Shown in pieces: positions 20,653-34,690 of a DNA stretch of 64,000 nt (the first letter of the stretch is position 1; each line of letters starts with the position of its first letter). A program made the position numbers and the translations under genes. Under the pieces are notes generated by a model that was not told the origin of the DNA, ran no database searches, and was given only the letters and a program-made list of their open reading frames with translations. The stretch covers positions 124,001 through 188,000 of the forward strand of contig BQMF02000366.1 in NCBI GenBank assembly GCA_027922465.2. Direction: 5' to 3'. This stretch comes from Turritopsis dohrnii (taxonomy: Eukaryota; Cnidaria; Hydrozoa; Anthoathecata; Oceaniidae).

Positions 20653-21900
20653 AATGTGGATAACAGGAACGATTTGCGGTGTTGTGTTATTATCGGCCGC
20701 AGCGAAATGTATTTTTAAATTTTTCTTATATTATCTTGCAGGGACTATCTTAAATTACAAATGTCTGGCTGTCTGCATAAAAAAAACTGATTTTTATTTT
20801 AACCCTTTGATGAAACAATAGTTTTTTTGTTCCCTCATAATTACCTTGCCATCGATTGTTCCCTCATATTTGCGTGACCCTTAATGTTTTTATTTGATTT
20901 TACTTACTTGCCCGTACAGGTTCTAGTGAACTGTTACCACTGTGCAGCTAGTTATGCGAGCCAAATTATACCGATTTTCTTGAACTGCACCCGCCTTCAA
21001 ATACAAGCCACCCTCAAATGGCAACCCCACTACAAATACAGAAAACAAATAGAAGCCTCGGCTTCTATTCGAGAAAATGCGGTATTAGCGAGTAACCAAA
21101 ATTATCTGAGAAAGTTCACTGTGTAGTTTAAGTCTGCTGCGTCTTCTGATGGACACATATAACATGATGCCAACGACTAAAATTTAACATGTGTGCTGTG
21201 TATCTAATTTCCAAAGATTTTGCACTGACAGCACAGCTTTAACTTTGAGTATGGAGACCCAGTTTAACAAGGCTCTAGATTTTAACACCTTAGAGGTTTC
21301 CTGGCAAATTATTCCAGAATAGGACAGCACGGAAAATGACAGAGTTGGTGGTCTTTTCAGGTTGTTTAAGTTCAAAGAAATCCGACGCGAAGCTAGAGTT
21401 TAGCTGTTGCATTGACTTAAAAATTTCCTGCTCTAACAACTTCAATCTTACCGGTGTATTAAATCGCCTTTGTGCAGCACCACATTCGAAGGGACTGACA
21501 GGGATGCCTGTTATTTGTATTCTTTCCTATGTTGAAATGGCCACCTTTAGAAAGGAAATTCCATATTAATGATCAATATCGAAAACTTAAAAGTATGCAG
21601 GCGTTATAAAAGACCGTAGCTTGCGGACGCCTTGAAAGTTACGGATTCGAAGAAGTGAATTATCTTACCGTTTGTTGATTTCTTCATTTTATATTTTGGG
21701 AGCCCCGAATACAAAGGTTTGCCGATCTCACGAGTACAAACGGAATTTTCTACTAGGCTTAATTCAATTTTCTTCTTGTCTGCTAACATAATCGCTTACT
21801 GTAACGTTTTCTGTTGCTAGTTTTGCTGGAACGAAACGAAAGGATTAAAGATTACATTAAAAAGGCCTAATTATTACATCAAAAATGCCCTCGTTATCAT
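20651..21900. other. No gene; MITE fragment
   Basis: Around 20990-21080 the sequence AGAAGCCTCGGCTTCTATTC followed by GAGAAAATGCGGTA resembles one end of a TACCGCATTTTCTC-type MITE, but no partner end is found. Several 60-80-codon ORFs on both strands lack motifs. No gene is supported. Confidence 0.45.
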
Positions 21901-21904
21901 TCTC

Positions 21905-23060
21905 TTGAACTTACTCTCTTGTTAAAAGTTGTTGATGCAGATCAACTTCTACATCCGTTGATTTCTCAGTTGCTATTTTTAAAATCAGATCTTCCACACT
22001 ATCATGGCGTTGATGGATGTACCCACCTTTCATAGAGGACATAGCATGGTTTACGACTGCTTTCCACAGGTGCAGGTTGAACGGATATACTTTATGATAC
22101 ACCTTGATTTCATCTCCTTTGTATTTAATGGAAGATTTTTAAATTCATTTCTATGCAGTTACTTTTTGAATTCAGCTTTTGTAAATTGTTTAACTCCGTA
22201 ACACATACTGCCGATAAAAAATCGAATCGCCATTCCTTCAAGCTTTACAGATACGCCATCAAACCTTCTGTGTTCGGATAAAAGGTTTTTATCTACTATA
22301 TAGCTGGTAGCAGCTTCACATTTATGGTCTCGTTTAATAGATAAAGGTTTTCTGAAAGTTGAGGACTTATTTGCATATGATAATTTGGTTATTTTAAAAA
22401 GTATTTTGTAAACCTATCAGACGGTTTAGGATTCTGACTTCGCAAATTCAGCTAGAGTCTCAACCTACTTCACCCAACTCTTCACTAGTTACCCGTCTTT
22501 ACTACCTATAAAACCTCAAAGATATCTTCTGCTATGAAGAGCAATTTGAATTTCAGCTTCACGAAAAATTCTAATCGTTCTCTCAACCACAAGCCCTAAC
22601 CCACGTTTTTGAAACGTTTGAATAGTAACCGAACATAGAGGACCAATTACTCCTTCACCACTGATAAAAATCTCTGATCGATCCAGTTTCAACAGCCCAC
22701 AAACATATGCTGCATATTTCAAAACTGTGGCAGAAAACTTCAGTAGTGGAAATACTATGCAACTACTCCTACTGCGTAAACAGGCATAGCGAAGTAATCT
22801 GTATTTTCATCGAAAGATCTAGTTAACCTATTGTGACGAAGAAACGCGATAGTATGCTTTAGCAATTTATAACGTACTTTGTAATCGGGGAACATACATA
22901 CTGTTTATTATGATGTTAGATTTTTCTGTTAAGGGAATTAAATGCGTTTGACGAATCAAACAGAAGAACAGCATTCGTTTCATCTTCCTCAAGCATTACT
23001 CTCATTACGTGCGACACTGCTTCATATCCTGAAAACAATTCTGCACATAGTTGCATAGAT
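21905..23060 (-). pseudogene. Reverse-transcriptase relic
   Basis: On the minus strand a run near 22920-23060 reads [17 protein letters not shown], then [18 protein letters not shown], the characteristic acidic RT block of a cnidarian-type mobile RT family. After it MPVYAVG (near 22770) matches the strand following QGDP in such proteins. Further on, KGGYIHQRHDSVEDLI and EVDLHQQLLTRE (21910-22040) match the C-terminal part. Stops and frame changes separate these blocks, so the element is dead. The exact clade is not certain. Confidence 0.6.
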
Positions 23061-26000
23061 CCCGTATAGCAACATCAAAAAACATGCTTAATACGCCGCA
23101 ATTTATGACTCTTGTAGGGCAACTTCTACTTTGAAAAAGATTTTTGAAAATGCTGCAATTAAGCTTCGAAGTTCGAAGTTCTTCGAAATTATTCGATAAA
23201 AGAATTCACCGCCAGCCATCAGAATTTACCATTGAAGGATCAGTCTCGCCTTTGGTTCATAAAGCAGGTGTTGCAATGGTCAATATTTCCTTGTCAATAT
23301 TTTCAAACATGATCTGATCACACAGATGAATGCGTCCTTGTATCATAGCTTCTTCGTCTGCTTTTGAAGCGTCAAGTGTTTCTGTTTTACTTCTGCGATG
23401 GTATTATCCAATAATCTGAGTGCTGCACTTTTTTCCTAGCAAAATTTGGAAACTTGCTTGTTGTATTTTTTTATTGCTTCTGCCGCTCAGTTTCGCCACT
23501 CTATTGTACATGCTTCTCCCATCATAATGTGAAATTCACCTCCCTTCCGCCATGTTCAACTTTCTCTTTAACTATTCAAAATGTTGTTTTGCTGTGGATT
23601 TGTAAGAAAGCTTTTCTAGCAATAGCACAAACCAAAACCATCACTGCTTTGAGAGAAATATTCGTGAGATGCTTGTTGTTATTTCAGGCATTTATCTACC
23701 TCACTTTTCTTTTATTCTTTTATCGCGAATCTTCTCACACATCTTTTACCTTTATTTCACGGGACTCGGTGTGTCCGGCTCTTTTCTCTGAAATTTTTTT
23801 CTTTTTGTATTAGATCTTAAACACTGTGCATCATTTGTTTATGTACTGTTTTACAAATTACCGCTGACACTAATGGATAGCGATGTGCTCTTTTTACAAT
23901 CTTGTGCGGTAATCTATAACAGCGTGCACTAATTCGAGATGTGAATTGAAGGTATGAACTTAATAGATTTTTATTAAAATGTCTCTTCGGTATTCCTTTT
24001 ATTAATTAAGTGAGTCAGAGAAACTGGGAATTTTTGCTTACCGTTAGGCAGTTGACTCAGTGCCAGAGATACAAATACCATTGCTTTAACTTCCCAAGAG
24101 GACGATTTGAATGGATCCGATGACTGTTCATATTCTGATGGTTTAAAGCATGGAGGTATAAAACGGAAGGAGAACGAACTCAAAATCTTCTATTGTACTA
24201 TCCGTGATGCGCTGCATTGTTTAAGTCCTATGTGTACAATAACTTATAATTACTATCATCTTGCATAGTTTTTATAATTTTGTCGCTCTTCTGTGAAAAT
24301 TGCTTTTACATCAATTCTCCAATGTGATTTAAGATCGTTAGGGTAAAGTTCTTAGCATGCATAATCTGTAGGAATTGGGAGAATTATGCTAAAACGCCAC
24401 AAATATGCAACGAAAACATTGCAACTTTAGGTCCATATATCTCGTGATCCCCTCGAGCAGTTTCGCCGAGCTTCAGTTTTTGAAGAGAGATAATCCTAAG
24501 TTTTTGCACGTACCGCGGCACTATCGAGGCGCTTTTAAGTCAGAAGATATGTAGATTGGAACTTATACATAAATTACGCGATATCTTCAACTCTGTATAA
24601 AAACATAGATTTTCATTTGCTTCTCAAGGAAGCTTTAGGTTTAATAATCTGCTTGTCACTATGTAGCAAGTTGATCCGTTGTTGTAATGGATGATATTTG
24701 GTTTTTAAATTGTCGTTAATTTTTAGAAAAGTATTTGTTTCACCGACAACCAGCCGAAAGAGCACCACGGATGACATCAAAGTGATACCGCAATGAATAG
24801 AATAGTCATTATCTGAATAATAGAAAAATAAGAGTTCGTTCTCCTTCTGTTTTATACCTCCATGTTTAAAGCGAATCAAAGTGGAGTATCCAGAGATATG
24901 ACTGATAAGAAATGACTGAGACTAACCACTAAGCCATCTGTATTAGCCACATTCCGGAAAATTATGCTTTGTTTACACGAAACTTTATTTAAGCAAAGCT
25001 TCCGTTAGGGGGCGCACATCATTTTTAAAGCTGTACTTTGTGTTTCTATAAGAGGTTCTTACAGCAGAGTGATATTGGCAGTATTAAGCTATCATTAAGA
25101 GCAGCGCGGTAAGTATTGATATTATTCTCGAACTCATCTTGAAAGGAGAGAGATTTTTTAATGAGTTTGATGGACATTTTCTCCGTTCCTGAAGAAGGTT
25201 GTCCATCATAGAAAAGAGGAGTTCGCTGTAAATTTCAACCAGCTCAATTTCGAAGTGAATAAATCACTCCTCAATTATATTGAAAGCTCGAACGGTAGTC
25301 ATGCTTAGTTGTTGAAGCAAGCATATCTATCTTGGTTTTTCAGTAAGCAATTCATTCACACGGGAACTCAGATATTAAGTTTATTACTCAGGTTTAGGGC
25401 GTGATTGAGTTTGACATCAAAGTTGTCTGCCATCTTCAGTTGTCGAAACTTTGAGAAAATTTTGCTTTTCCCGTATAATCTTTTTGTTTTCGTTTGGAAA
25501 AAAGAGAATTTGAAATTTTTGATTAAAGGTTGACTAAAGAAATCGGATTGAAAAACTTAAACTCAAGATAATGGTAGGGTTGGGCTACAATTGCTCAAAT
25601 AAAGTTGATGTTCTTATATTCGTCTTCAGCGTCATTCCTACACTTTGTGTTGAAAAATGTGAATCAGCAACATATTTCAGTTGCTTGAAATATCCCCTCC
25701 TAGGTTCACGCTGCCCTACTTTGGCAAAAGGCAGTATGTGACAAAATGAGGTTATGGCATTTTTAAAATATTTTGAGGAAGCTGGCGTCCTTAATACAAG
25801 TTATTACATATTTGGCGCTCCAAAACTGCTGTATTGATTAATTATACTTCATATAAAACTTGAAGGTTAACCTTTTCAAAACATATTCCTGTTTTTCTCA
25901 AAATTACGGAAAAGCTTCTTGCTTTCTTTTGCCAAAGTACGGCAGCAAGAAACAGCTAGTGTAGTTTAAGACCATTTTTTCCCCTTTTAAGAAATCATAG

Positions 26001-26366
26001 TAAAACATGGTCTACGTTGAATTCTTCTCTGCAAGTGCAATGCGGAAGTATTTCCACTGCCATCTGTGCTCCTTCATTAACTGATCGTGAAATGCCTCTT
26101 ACTTGAATAATTTGCGCTGTATATTTTTGTAAATCACAGTCATAATTCCAATGGCGCATATTCATTTGACTTGAATTTAGTATTTTGTATGTCTCTTCAG
26201 TTTATGTGTACTACGGCCATCTAATTTTTTGAAATAGTCGATTCTATTTATTTATTGAAGCATTATAGAAAACCATTCTGGAACCGTTCCAGATCTACCC
26301 TTCCATGCTTTTGAAACTCTGGTTTCGAGAGATCTGTCTACTTATGCAAGAGAATACGGCTGTTTA
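23061..26366. other. No gene; inverted coding-like fragments
   Basis: A 119-codon plus-strand ORF at 23454-23813 is low in complexity, rich in Phe, Cys and Ser, and unsupported. A 50-bp segment at 24138-24190 recurs inverted at 24820-24875. The remainder to 26366 shows nothing I can name. Confidence 0.45.
24138..24190 (+). repeat. Inverted pair of a short coding-like segment
   Basis: On the plus strand the frame gives LKHGGIKRKENELKIFY. The minus strand of 24820-24875 gives FKHGGIKQKENELLFFY. The two copies face each other about 630 bp apart. They are likely relics of one unidentified coding repeat. Confidence 0.5.
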
Positions 26367-26431
26367 TTATATTATTATATTATATTATACAAATTTCTGG
26401 AAGTAGGCACATGGTGTCTTTAACACCAGGT

Positions 26432-29350
26432 TCAATCTTTGACGACTTGTCGAAATCGAGTTTGTCGGGAGGCTGTTGTTTCGACGAGATTCAGATTGAT
26501 ATCGAACATGGTACCAGCACTTTTCCATAATTTGTCGATTCGACTTTGGAACGTATTGAGTGATGGTGCTTGCACAACGTCTAGTGGCAGGTTATTCCAT
26601 TGTTCTGCAACTCGATTTTGAAATGAATATTTTTTAACGTCTTTAAGACACTTTTGTCGGGTAATCGTGAATTCGTGACGACGTAAATTGTGTTTTTGAC
26701 TATCCTGAGATCGAAAGCGAAGAAAATTTCCAATAGCTTCTTTGTCATAAAGGTCATGGGTGATCTTATACATCTCGATCATGTCGCCCCTATATCGACG
26801 ATACTGCAGAGATGGAAGGTTCATGATCTCCAATCTTTCCTTGTAGCTAAGGTTTTTCATTCCAGGTATCAATTTTGTTGCGCGACGTTGTACATCTTCG
26901 AGATGAGAGATCTGTCGTTGCAGGTGAGGGTTCCACACGGGAGCACCATATTCGAGGTGGGGGCGTACAATACTTGTGAACAGTAGCTTGAAACAATCCT
27001 TATCTAGGTAGGCAAACGTTCGCCGTAACATACCAACAAGAGCATTAGCTTTTTTCACTTTTTCGTTAATGTGTTTTTCAAATGAAAGATGCTCATCGAA
27101 ATTTATGCCTAGGTCATTCACATCTGATTTTTGCATGAGGACAGTGCCATCCATTACGTACTGTGTTGCGCCAGGATACTTCAACTTTGACTTTATTTTC
27201 ATGTGTTCACATTTTTCCGGATGGAATTTCAATAAGAAGGTATCTGTCCAAAGCAGTAATTTGTTTAGATCGCTTTGTAGGTTAGCAATCATCGGCATAC
27301 AGAAAACGTTCTGACTCATCAACAGTTTCAGCTATAGTGTTTATGAAGATAACAAAAAGCAATGGACCTAGGACCGATCCTTGGGGCACTCCTGACGTTA
27401 CGGGAAATACATCGGATTTGTTTTGATTTACACAAAAACTTGTTGATATCGATCAGACAGAAAATCTCTGATCCAAGAGAGAACTGCACCTTGTAGTCCA
27501 TAGTGACGCAAGACTTCAATTAGTCGACAATGGGGAACAGTATCAAACGCTTTTTTAAAATCAAAATATATGATATCAATCACACCTCCATTTTCAAGAA
27601 TTTCTGTCCATTTATCTATAATTTGGAGCAGTTGCAGAGTAGTTGATCTTCCACCAAGAAAACCGAATTGGCGATTTGACAAAAGTTTATTGGCTTTGAG
27701 ATATGGTAGCAAAGAATTACGCATTATTGATTCGAAAATTTTTGATGATATGCTAGTCAGGCTAATTGGTCTGTAATTTCCAGCAGAATTTTTGTCACCT
27801 TTTTTCTTATAGATGGCTGTGATGTTAGCTCTCTTCCAAGCAGATGGGACTTTCCCCATGGTGTAAGATTGTTCGAATATGATGTGAAGTGGTTCAGCAA
27901 TCACGGTCGCTAGTTCTTTTAATACACGTGGATGTAGGCCGTCCGGACCAGGACTTTTGCTGGGATTCAATTTCTCTATTTTTTTCAAAACCATTCCTTG
28001 TGTCATCTCCAGTTGAAAGTCACTTTCAATTATTGGTTTCTTCAGGCCGTCAAGTGCAACAGGTACCGTTGGTTCATCTATATAGACGCTGGAAAAGAAT
28101 TCACACAGAACATTTGCTTTCTCTTGGTCAGTTTCTGCCATTTTTTTGGAATTTTCATTCATAAGTAGGTCTAGAATTGACGATTTAATCTTAGTTTTTG
28201 CATTCACATATGCCCAAAAGGCTTTACTGTTTGTCTTTGTAGATCTAGCAATTTCTTTCACATAATCTCTTTTCGCTTTGCGTGTCAACTTGCGTACTTG
28301 ATTTCGAGATACACGTCCGCATCCTTGCTATCTATAAACCTTTTCCATAGCCGGTATTTCTTTTTAGCCATCGTCTTTTTATTGAGGGGATACCTGAACA
28401 CTCTTTTCCCAGTCTTTATTGCTCTTGTTGGTATACATATTACTTCGGCTTCCTTATACGTTGCCTCAAATTTGTTCCATAGCTTGCCAATATCATCTCC
28501 GCAGTCTTTAAAATGTTCTGCCCAATTAATGTCAAGAATTTTTTTCATTCTTTCAAAGTCGGCTTTGTTAAAATCACAAACAACTTTAGATGGAAGCTTT
28601 TCAGGTTGATGTTGGTAGTTCAATTTAAGCAGTTCGTGATCGGATTTGCCAAGAGGTAAAGCGTATTTGATTTCTTTCACATATTGATCACCAGTCGTAA
28701 ATACAAGGTCTAATAGTGAAGGGTCGTCCGATCCTCGTCCTCTTGTTGGTTGATTCACATGTTGTGTCAGAAAACTATCTTTAACTGCACCAATAAAGTC
28801 ATGGTCTTGGCTGCTGGTAGATGTTAGTGTCTCCCAATTAATATCCCTTCGATTAAAGTCACGGACAACAACTATGTGGTCGTATTTTTTCATACCAGGA
28901 ATTGCTCGAAAAAACTGGTTAATCTGGTCGTTTTCTTCAGTGCTACTATATGGGCTACGGTACACAACAGCAAGCAGCATGATTTCGTGGTTTTGAAGAC
29001 GAATTTCTGTCAGTAGCAATTATTTCAATTCTTTTGCTGTTTTATCAGAATGGATGATTTCTCTATTTTCTTGTACGATATCGATTTCCTGACGTAAAGT
29101 GCAATCCCTCTTGTCATATCTTGATTATTCAGATGTTCAAATTCCACAGAGTAAGTATTCAAAATGTAGTCAACTTCCGTCAGCTGGCGTTTATAGTTCT
29201 TCGGCTTTAGTTCTGTTATTGCAACAATATCTGGTGGTGTATCGGATTCTATTTCCATCTTTAATTCTTCCAATTTATCTTGTGTTAGTGTATCAGCGTT
29301 TGTGTACCAAATATGCATAAATAAATTGTTTATTGTAGACTTTACTTTCT
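26432..29350 (-). pseudogene. LINE ORF2: AP-endonuclease and reverse transcriptase, frameshifted
   Basis: Endonuclease marks on the minus strand are IVAITELKPKN, VVVRDFNRRDINW (the usual G of GDFN is R here), SLLDLVFTTGD and LGKSDHELL (about 29300-28620). The RT follows from 28288 with SKSPGPDGLHPRVLKELA, NYRPISLTSISSK, NRQFGFLGGRST and [23 protein letters not shown] and the FLYADD active site are still visible near 27300-27400, but in another frame and followed by a stop. The C-terminal part (27322-26432) is open again, with RRTFAYLDKDCFKLLF and PHLEYGAPVWNP. At least three frame breaks mean it cannot make ORF2 protein. Confidence 0.85.
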
Positions 29351-29389
29351 TTGCTGCAATATTTATTCCGTTATTTTCTTCTCTTTGAC

Positions 29390-30630
29390 TTATTGCACGG
29401 CTACTACCGGCGCTTTCTTCAGTAACTTTATCAATCTTAGGCCGTTTTTTAAATTGCCTCTGACTTTCCAAACGTGAGAAGAATCGGATGGCTCATCGTT
29501 GTTTTTTAATTTAGCTTTATCAGACCATCTCCGTATCATGTCTCTTTCTGCTATTGTATAGTCTTCAGTAACGCTTATACTCCTGTATGCTTCATTACCC
29601 TTTAAGCTCGTCAGATTATCCAATACTTTTTGTTTGTCCTCAGAACTCTGCATAACGACTTTGATCGGCCTCACTTTTCCACTTACCTTACCTTAAGGCG
29701 TGCAACTGACTTGAATTGAACAGCAACACGGACCGTATCAATAAACTCATTGAAAAATGCCCTGTCAAGTTCTCTTGTCTTTTTTTCGTCAAAGTCAAAG
29801 TTTTCTTGTACCCCAAGGATAATTAAACTATTTGCGCGCAGCTTTTTCTGTCGTTCCTCTTCTAGCTCTTCGTTTTTTGCTTCTGTTATTAGTACCTGAA
29901 TAGTTGTATTGGTAGCTGCTGAAATATTTGTGGGATATGCAGTGGCACATCCAACAACATCAGCATAAGTAGACTTTTTTTCTACGGCCATGTCGAATTT
30001 TTCTTCCAGATTGCGAATGTTTTCCAGAACTTTACGTAACAAAGTTGATTCGAACTCTTCGAACTTTCTTTCAAGAGTATGCAATATGCCGTTACTTTCA
30101 ACAAAACTACCTTCTCGGATCATCTTCTTTCTTAGGGCTTCAATTTCACTCACCATGTTAGCTTCTTTCTTTTCATGTTCCGTGATCTGCTGTTCGCTTT
30201 TCTTGATTTCATTCTTCAGCTTTGCTATTGTTTCTTTATGTGTTTTAAGGACGCTGACTTCCTCTTTCATGATGTTGCAGTATTCATTCTGTTTATCTCG
30301 TAAAGCTTTGTTGATTGTTTTGGTTTTACTGTTTTCCAACGAAATATCCTTTAGTGCTTGCGTAAGTTCTTCAACTTCAAAGGACTGATCAGGGTCATAG
30401 TCCTCCATCTCTTTGAGGAAATTCGGACGAATATTGACACAGTTCGCACACGTGTACTTGCGGCCCTTCTTGGTTATAAAGATTTCCAATTGATACAGTG
30501 GCAATCTGGTACACCTATAATGTACAGTTCGCTTGCATTCGCCACATGTCAGGTGATTTTCGTCTCCATTATTTGTACATTCACTTTGTGTACATTTTTT
30601 TAAGTCTTCGTTGCTGTTGTTGTTTTCCAT
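29390..30630 (-). pseudogene. LINE ORF1: PHD-like finger plus coiled coil, frameshifted
   Basis: I take the minus-strand ATG at 30630. Residues about 10-60 form a PHD-like Cys/His finger (CTQSEC, CGECKRTVHYRC, CANC). A long charged coiled coil follows (about residues 90-210). The frame breaks near 29680 and continues to 29390 with the ORF1 C-terminal block ending HVWKVRGNLKNGLRLI. ORF1 proteins bind element RNA; a PHD finger in ORF1 is known from some CR1-group elements. Confidence 0.75.
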
Positions 30631-30700
30631 TTTCGCAGTTTTCCAAAACTGCAAAAATCGAAGACTTCTGCGATTGTTTCAGTCTGTAGGACGTCAACTT

Positions 30701-32919
30701 TTTTCACAGGTTGTATAGTTTAACTATCTTCGTGTAGCTGCACAGTTTATTGTCGATTAAAAGTGTTTTTGGTTAGAATTTTGCGAGTTTTAGGGTATTA
30801 TAGCTGGATTTGTGCTCAGGAGCAGATTTATGTCAATCTCAATTTTTGTGATTTCACAATACAATATCTCTGCAGTGATGAGGTACCTTTCCCAATTTCT
30901 AAATGGTTTGGAAGACAATAAATAGAAAACTAGAACATTTTCTACGCATTCCCCCGTCATTAGAAAAGATAAGTGAGGTAATGGAGCCATGGTCATTACT
31001 TACCATTCGTTCGTTATGCTTTTGCTTCTTCTTAACACAAACAATGAAGATGAAAGGGATGATGAAGGGATCTGTGGCTGTTGGACACTTTTATAGACTT
31101 ATACATCTTTGCATCTTTAAATCCGCGCCGGGGACTTACATGCAGCCCTATCGTCTAATCTTGAAAGCGAAAAAGCTTTAAATACCCTGATATAGGCACA
31201 GGCGCCTTAATGTGAGATTAAAGGGTACTAAATGTAAACTGTGATGGTCTTCATAGTCAATATTTGTCAGATTTCGCTAAGCGAAAGATATTGGTTATGT
31301 TGTGGGTTCTATTTATCTGTGTATGGCGCAGGTTTACGAATTGCATGCGTTGCAAAGCATAACAAAATAATGCACACAGTCCACTTCCCTTATATTAACT
31401 ACATAATGCCACCTAAAAACAATGTACAATGGAAGGTGCTGGTTTCGAATTCGACAGTCATTTTTTTCAAATTTGGAAACTCCTCCCTGCAAGAACACAA
31501 TAGTTAAAGTAAGAACAACTGAAGTAATTGTAAAAAACCGTTTCCTTTACTCCGTCTTAATAGGTGCTATTTGAGAGAACATCTTGTACATTTCCCTGAC
31601 ATAAAAATTTAATCACAACTTGGAATCTACAGACACTTATCCACACTTATGTGACGGTTAAATTTTCACTGATATGCATGCATTACTCAGCCAATATGGT
31701 TTATTTATTTGCCTCAGTGTAAGTTTTTTTAAGCAATCTGAAACTATCTTTTATTTGGGTAATGTCTTTAATTGCCCAAGCACCCCTTCAGTCAGTTTAA
31801 GTTACGGTACTGCTTACAAACCAAGCTATGAAAACGCTATTTTAAAAATGATCTTTGCCACCATCTTCGTAGTATACATGTGCACAATGCCTGCTGAGCA
31901 CATTTTTTTAAGATACATATGAAACAGCGCACGGTCTTCGCTTCAGATTTGGGAGGGGATTTTTTCTCTCTAAACAATTAGCGGGTGGGGGACTTCTATG
32001 CGGGAGGTAAGAGTAAACGATAATTTCATCAACATCCTCTTGCGTAGAGGTATCCTTGGTTTGAATACAACTGGATCCAATATTTTGTCGCGTTTTTAAC
32101 TCGGACAGCAAACCGTGGCATTTTCAACACACTCTGTTCATCTGCCCATATGTGGGAACACTGTCGTTTGTGCGAGCAGAGAGTCAGAATGCCGAAGCTG
32201 ACGAGGGTAAACATAAATTAAACTCTAAAAACTAGAATACACAACATCTCCCCAATCTTTTCTCACAGGCGAGAAGTAGGCAGTACATATGAAAATACAC
32301 AAGCAAAATGTAGGGTTGTTCCCTACAATAGCCTAAATCAATGTCAGGCACTGCTTTTAAAAGTCTGAATAAATGTCAAAATTGTCTACTTATCATCCTT
32401 TATAACCCCAATAAAACTTTTTTTCGGCAGATTTGACCTCTTTGAGATATGTATTGAATGTCCTCGTTCTTTTTGCTTTTATAATCTTCTTTATCCTCTA
32501 CCATATTCTTCTTGGTTTCAACAGTTATTAACAATTAAAATTAATGATTAATTAATAATCATTGTCCTCCATCTTCGCATAAGGAATACTGTCAATGTTG
32601 TCATTCAAGTCACATTATCGTTATCTGAAAAAATAAAAGGTTAACAAATACACTTATCATGTTGCTTTTTCTGATTAATTCGTCTTGTCTACTTGAACGA
32701 ACTAAACAAAGTTTACGTGTGGACGGTAGAGATGGCAAGTTGTCTTGGAGTGGACAGCCCATCAGATTAAGTGGACAGCCCATCAGCCCACAATTAAGAG
32801 GAGTGCTTCATATGGCTGGCAGTTCAAGCATTTCTTTATCATCGTCTTGGCAGTTTTCACTAATGTTTCGGCTAAACCATTAGGTTATGGGTATCGAGGA
32901 CTGGCAGAGGATTGTTTGA
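30701..32919. other. No gene recognised
   Basis: ORFs of 60-90 codons on both strands overlap and lack any motif. Nothing is supported apart from AT-rich spacer. Confidence 0.5.
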
Positions 32920-34690
32920 ACCCCTAATTATTTGTGAAATGACGGGTACCATTATCAGAAACCAGTTCATCTGGGATCCCATGACGAGCAAAAATTATCT
33001 TTCATAGCTACGATCATTTGGTTGGACGTTGCTGTGGCCAGCTCATATATTTTTGAGCATAAAGAGTAATAGTCAGTCGATCAAATATGTGCGTCCATAA
33101 CTTTGTAATATATTGGCACCTATCTTTTTTATCTTATATTAGTTGAGGGTGATGCGGTGCTTCTGATTTCTATGCAGATGCAGCATTGTTCACACTTACG
33201 GAGAATTCTATTTGCGTGTTTATTTCTGGCCCAAAACAAGTGTCCTTGGCGCGTGGCTTCTATCGTTTTATGCCTAGGTGGCCATCGTGAAGAGGCGTCC
33301 AATACTTTTTACGGTGTTTTGTGGGTATAGTTATGCGTTTTCCTTTCACAAATGTATCGTCATATCGTAAAGGCAGACGAACAATGGTTTACCTTATTCT
33401 GTAGTTGATTGGATTCTGGTCACCCTTTGTAAGCTGTATCTCGCACTTCTTGTAACACCTCGTCCTATTCAATTTGATTTCTGATATGATCTAATCTAGA
33501 GTTGGACGCTGGCATCATTTATATGACGGTATTGATTTGCATTGTGACGCCTTTTTCTGTGTGTTCGCCATCATTAGTTGGTTGTTCTATCGGTTCCCTT
33601 GATATTGCGTCTGCATCAATGAGTTTGTGCCTTTTGGCGTGTTCTGCTGTAAAAGTATAGTAGCAAGGTCATTCGTAATTGTTGAATCAAGGGGACATTT
33701 CGACTAGCATTTTGTTATTCTATTTCAGTATGAATAGCTTGAGGTCCTCCACGATCAAGTGTGGAAGTTCCATTACGTATATTTGCATTTTACGACAGCT
33801 CCAATATCTTACAGCTAAAATCTCCACTTCGATGGGGTGGTAATTTTTTTCTCGATGAGCAAAAACTGGGAACCAATTATGTTCATGCTTTTGATATAAA
33901 ATCACATTATTTCCTTGAAATTTGCTTCAATCTTTTCGTATTTTCGTTTTTTTACAAGAACTATTGGTGATGTTAGTATGGTGTTAACGTTTTCGAAAGC
34001 GTGTTGGTGTATATGTAGGCATAACCATTTGTTTATAGTAGATAGAAGTTCACGCAGTGGTTCTGATGCTTCAGCTTATTCGGTTGTAAATTTAGACATC
34101 TGATGTACTAAAGCTGTCTATTGTCCTTCAATCGTTCTAGAAATTCAGTAAATCTAGCATGGCGTTCCTCTGGTGTAGTTGCATATAATATGAAGTCATC
34201 CATGCTCTTTGAGATACCTCATAAACCCTCTATGACGCTGTCGAGTGGTTTGTTGAATATCTCTTGCATCGAACTGAGACCGGATAGGTTTTGCTTGGAA
34301 CAAAATCGTTCAATAGAGGAGTAATAAAAATTGTCAATAATTGTGATTGCTTATGCGATATGGTCTACCAACTTCTCGAAGAATGATGTGAATGGGCTCG
34401 CTTTTTATATTGGCCAAGTCCGTAAATACCTCTGAAAACTTGGCGATGAATTCGGATTTGGCTTGGTAGTCGGTGGTATTTCTGAGTTGACCGTTCCGCA
34501 AGACTAGCTTGATGTGGGATTGAATCGATGAAACCTTTTCACAAGAGGAGTTGCACAACAGTTTTGAAACGTGGTTGTGCACACAGTATTTCAATAGAGC
34601 AACAAAATTCATAACATATGCACTAGATATTTTTTGCTTTGCTAGTTGAATCTTGACATTTATAAGAAACGCAGTGATATGCATTCATTG
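32920..34690 (-). mobile_element. Ty3/Gypsy retrotransposon relic
   Basis: Minus-strand fragments occur in the right order. RT start FSEVFTDLANIKSEPIHIIL (near 34400). RT active-site region SMDDFILYATTPEERHARF (near 34150). RNase H-type FAHREKNYHPIEVEILAVRYW (near 33850) in part. Integrase zinc-binding region HLGIKR...CEQC (33180-33290). Integrase core FARHGIPDELVSDNGT (near 32960). Stops and frameshifts lie between all of them. No LTRs were found. Only the pol core survives. Confidence 0.75.

Larger units (their letters stand above)
26367..30700 (-). mobile_element. CR1/L2-type non-LTR retrotransposon, nearly full length but dead
   Basis: Read on the minus strand: ORF1 with PHD-like finger and coiled coil, then ORF2 with AP-endonuclease and reverse transcriptase, then a 3' end in an ATAATATAAT-type tail (26367-26391) instead of poly(A). 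CR1/L2-group LINEs have this order and such microsatellite tails. Several frameshifts and stops interrupt both ORFs. The 5' border is only approximate. Confidence 0.85.

Noticed and set aside
23454..23813. 119-codon plus-strand ORF
   Set aside because: Low complexity (Phe, Cys, Ser, Leu), no homologue recognised, and no splice or promoter context.
26439..30689. Many plus-strand ORFs across the LINE
   Set aside because: Antisense shadows of LINE ORF1 and ORF2, with no independent motif.
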